From: an uncultured Collinsella sp.
GTDB taxonomy: Bacteria; Actinomycetota; Coriobacteriia; Coriobacteriales; Coriobacteriaceae
Length of the DNA stretch: 13,105 nt
Direction: 5' to 3'
Assembly (NCBI GenBank): GCA_937958315.1
Contig: CALFGH010000154.1
Span: 1-13,105 of the forward strand
The notes below the pieces were generated by a model that did no database searches, was not told the origin of the DNA, and saw nothing but the letters and a program-made list of their open reading frames with translations. A program made the position numbers and the translations under genes. Position 1 is the first letter of the stretch. Each line of letters starts with the position of its first letter. Shown piece by piece: positions 12,161-13,105 of this stretch.

Positions 12161-13105
12161 TCAGCGGTCGTTGTCCTTCAGCAGGCGCCATAAAGTCGTG
12201 CGGCTTATACCGAGCACCTCTGCCGCACGTGTCCTGTTGCCGTGAAGGTGCTGCAGGACCAACCGTGCGACATCGCGCTCGGTATCGGCCAGGGGACGCA
12301 AGATGTACAAATCGCTTTCGAGCGCCGGGGCGCCAAAGGTCGCGGTCTTGATAACGTCCTCCTGGGCAAGCACCTCTTTCGCCACGGCACGCTCCACCGT
12401 TCCAGCCCCCACTAATATATAGAGTCGTTCAGAGACTTCACGCAGCTGCAGGTAATTGCGGGGCCAACGGTACGCATCGAGCGTCTCTGCCGCGGCGGCG
12501 GACAACATGGGGGCACCCGTCTTAAACATATCTGCCAGATACCCCAGATAGCGCGCAACCTTTTCCGACGCGCCGCCCTGCTCGGCAATCGCCGGCGCCA
12601 CACTCACTGCACAGGCCAGACGCTCGGTTACAAAAGCAGCCTGATCGCTTTCGCCGCCGCCCGGCATATCGTTTGCCGTCAACACCACATGGCAACGAGT
12701 TGCGAGCGCCGTGTCGATCATTGCGGACACGAGCTCGCGCAGACGTTGGGGGCCAACAGCATGCCAGCCGCTCACGCAAAGCGTCAGCCCCGTTTGGAAT
12801 AGCGGCGATTCGGAACTTTTGAGCAGATGGCGCCAACCGCGATCCGTAAGCTCATCGAGCGCAACGGACACAAAGGGCTGATCAGCATAGGGTCCATCCA
12901 GGTACAGGCGTTTTGCAATCTGATCCTGCCCCGCGCCCAGCTCGCCCTCGAGCATAAGGGGCACCCCACGCGCATAGCTCTCCCGTACGGGGGCAGCGAC
13001 CGCCGCCGTGTCTTCGACGATGCCGTACGTGCTCGACGCGTAGCGAGCCTCGACTTCGTCGGCATTGAGCCACTCGATGCCCGCATGCGTCGCAGCGGCG
13101 CGCAC
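12161..13105 (-). CDS. Fis-HTH regulator with degenerate sigma54-activator-type AAA+ domain (5' end off the window)
   Basis: The visible 315 codons (314 residues and the stop) are the C-terminal part of a protein that starts beyond the right edge. Residue numbers are from the edge. Positions 28-250 have the outline of an enhancer-binding-protein AAA+ domain: GVPLMLEGELGAGQDQIAKR (47-66), LFQTGLTLCVSGWHAVGPQR (102-121), TRCHVVLTAND (136-146) and YRWPRNYLQLREVSERLYIL (212-231), matching the WPGNxREL region. A Fis-type HTH ends it (about 276-310, RAAEVLGISRTTLWRLLK). The Walker A Lys is Gln (Q60), the Walker B FLDE is replaced by CVSG, and no GAFTGA loop is present. It is thus probably a DNA-binding regulator without ATP hydrolysis. 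The missing N-terminus likely senses a signal; a PrpR- or PAS-type domain is possible but not visible. Confidence 0.85.
   Translation of the reverse strand: MRAAATHAGIEWLNADEVEARYASSTYGIVEDTAAVAAPVRESYARGVPLMLEGELGAGQDQIAKRLYLDGPYADQPFVSVALDELTDRGWRHLLKSSESPLFQTGLTLCVSGWHAVGPQRLRELVSAMIDTALATRCHVVLTANDMPGGGESDQAAFVTERLACAVSVAPAIAEQGGASEKVARYLGYLADMFKTGAPMLSAAAAETLDAYRWPRNYLQLREVSERLYILVGAGTVERAVAKEVLAQEDVIKTATFGAPALESDLYILRPLADTERDVARLVLQHLHGNRTRAAEVLGISRTTLWRLLKDNDR

Overview
The window is GC-rich chromosomal DNA whose protein families and codon use fit an actinobacterium of the class Coriobacteriia, most likely Collinsella or a close relative. That assignment rests on overall character and remembered similarity; no marker gene here is decisive. 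It reads as ordinary core and accessory chromosome: there is no phage, integrase, transposase or CRISPR array, and genes sit on both strands in small units.

Layout, left to right. At 1-822 (minus) a gene runs off the left edge; it encodes a tRNA adenosine deaminase (TadA) joined in frame to the start of a glycerate kinase. A tRNA-Ser(UGA) follows at 874-963 (plus). It ends three bases from the stop of a convergent TetR-family regulator (967-1551, minus). lemA (1763-2314, plus) ends at a strong hairpin. From 2315 to 2872 there is no convincing gene. Instead there is a roughly 213-bp element with 26-bp near-perfect terminal inverted repeats, the ilvE terminator, and a long palindrome with perfect 27-bp arms. 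Branched-chain aminotransferase ilvE (2873-3925, minus) has a leader of about 150 nt. A DedA-family membrane protein (4214-4861, minus) diverges from serine O-acetyltransferase cysE (5085-5789, plus).

The largest unit is a minus-strand operon reading from 10214 to 5898: a MarR-type repressor, then two half-size ABC exporters. The genes are joined by a TAATG overlap and a 1-nt gap. Two identical 16-bp direct repeats lie in the marR promoter, one of them in the -35/-10 spacer, which is what an autoregulated multidrug-type efflux operon would show. Both transporters carry complementary defects that would fall in one ATP site, so they should form an asymmetric heterodimer.

The right end holds a 96-residue protein of unknown function (minus), a small nitroreductase-family flavoprotein (plus), an unknown single-pass membrane protein (minus) and the 3' part of a Fis-HTH regulator (minus, runs off the right edge). 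That regulator's bacterial-enhancer-binding-type AAA+ domain appears to have lost Walker A, Walker B and the sigma54-contact loop.

The most unusual items are the TadA-glycerate kinase fusion, the pseudo-AAA+ regulator and the two intergenic inverted-repeat structures at 2413-2625 and 2734-2854.
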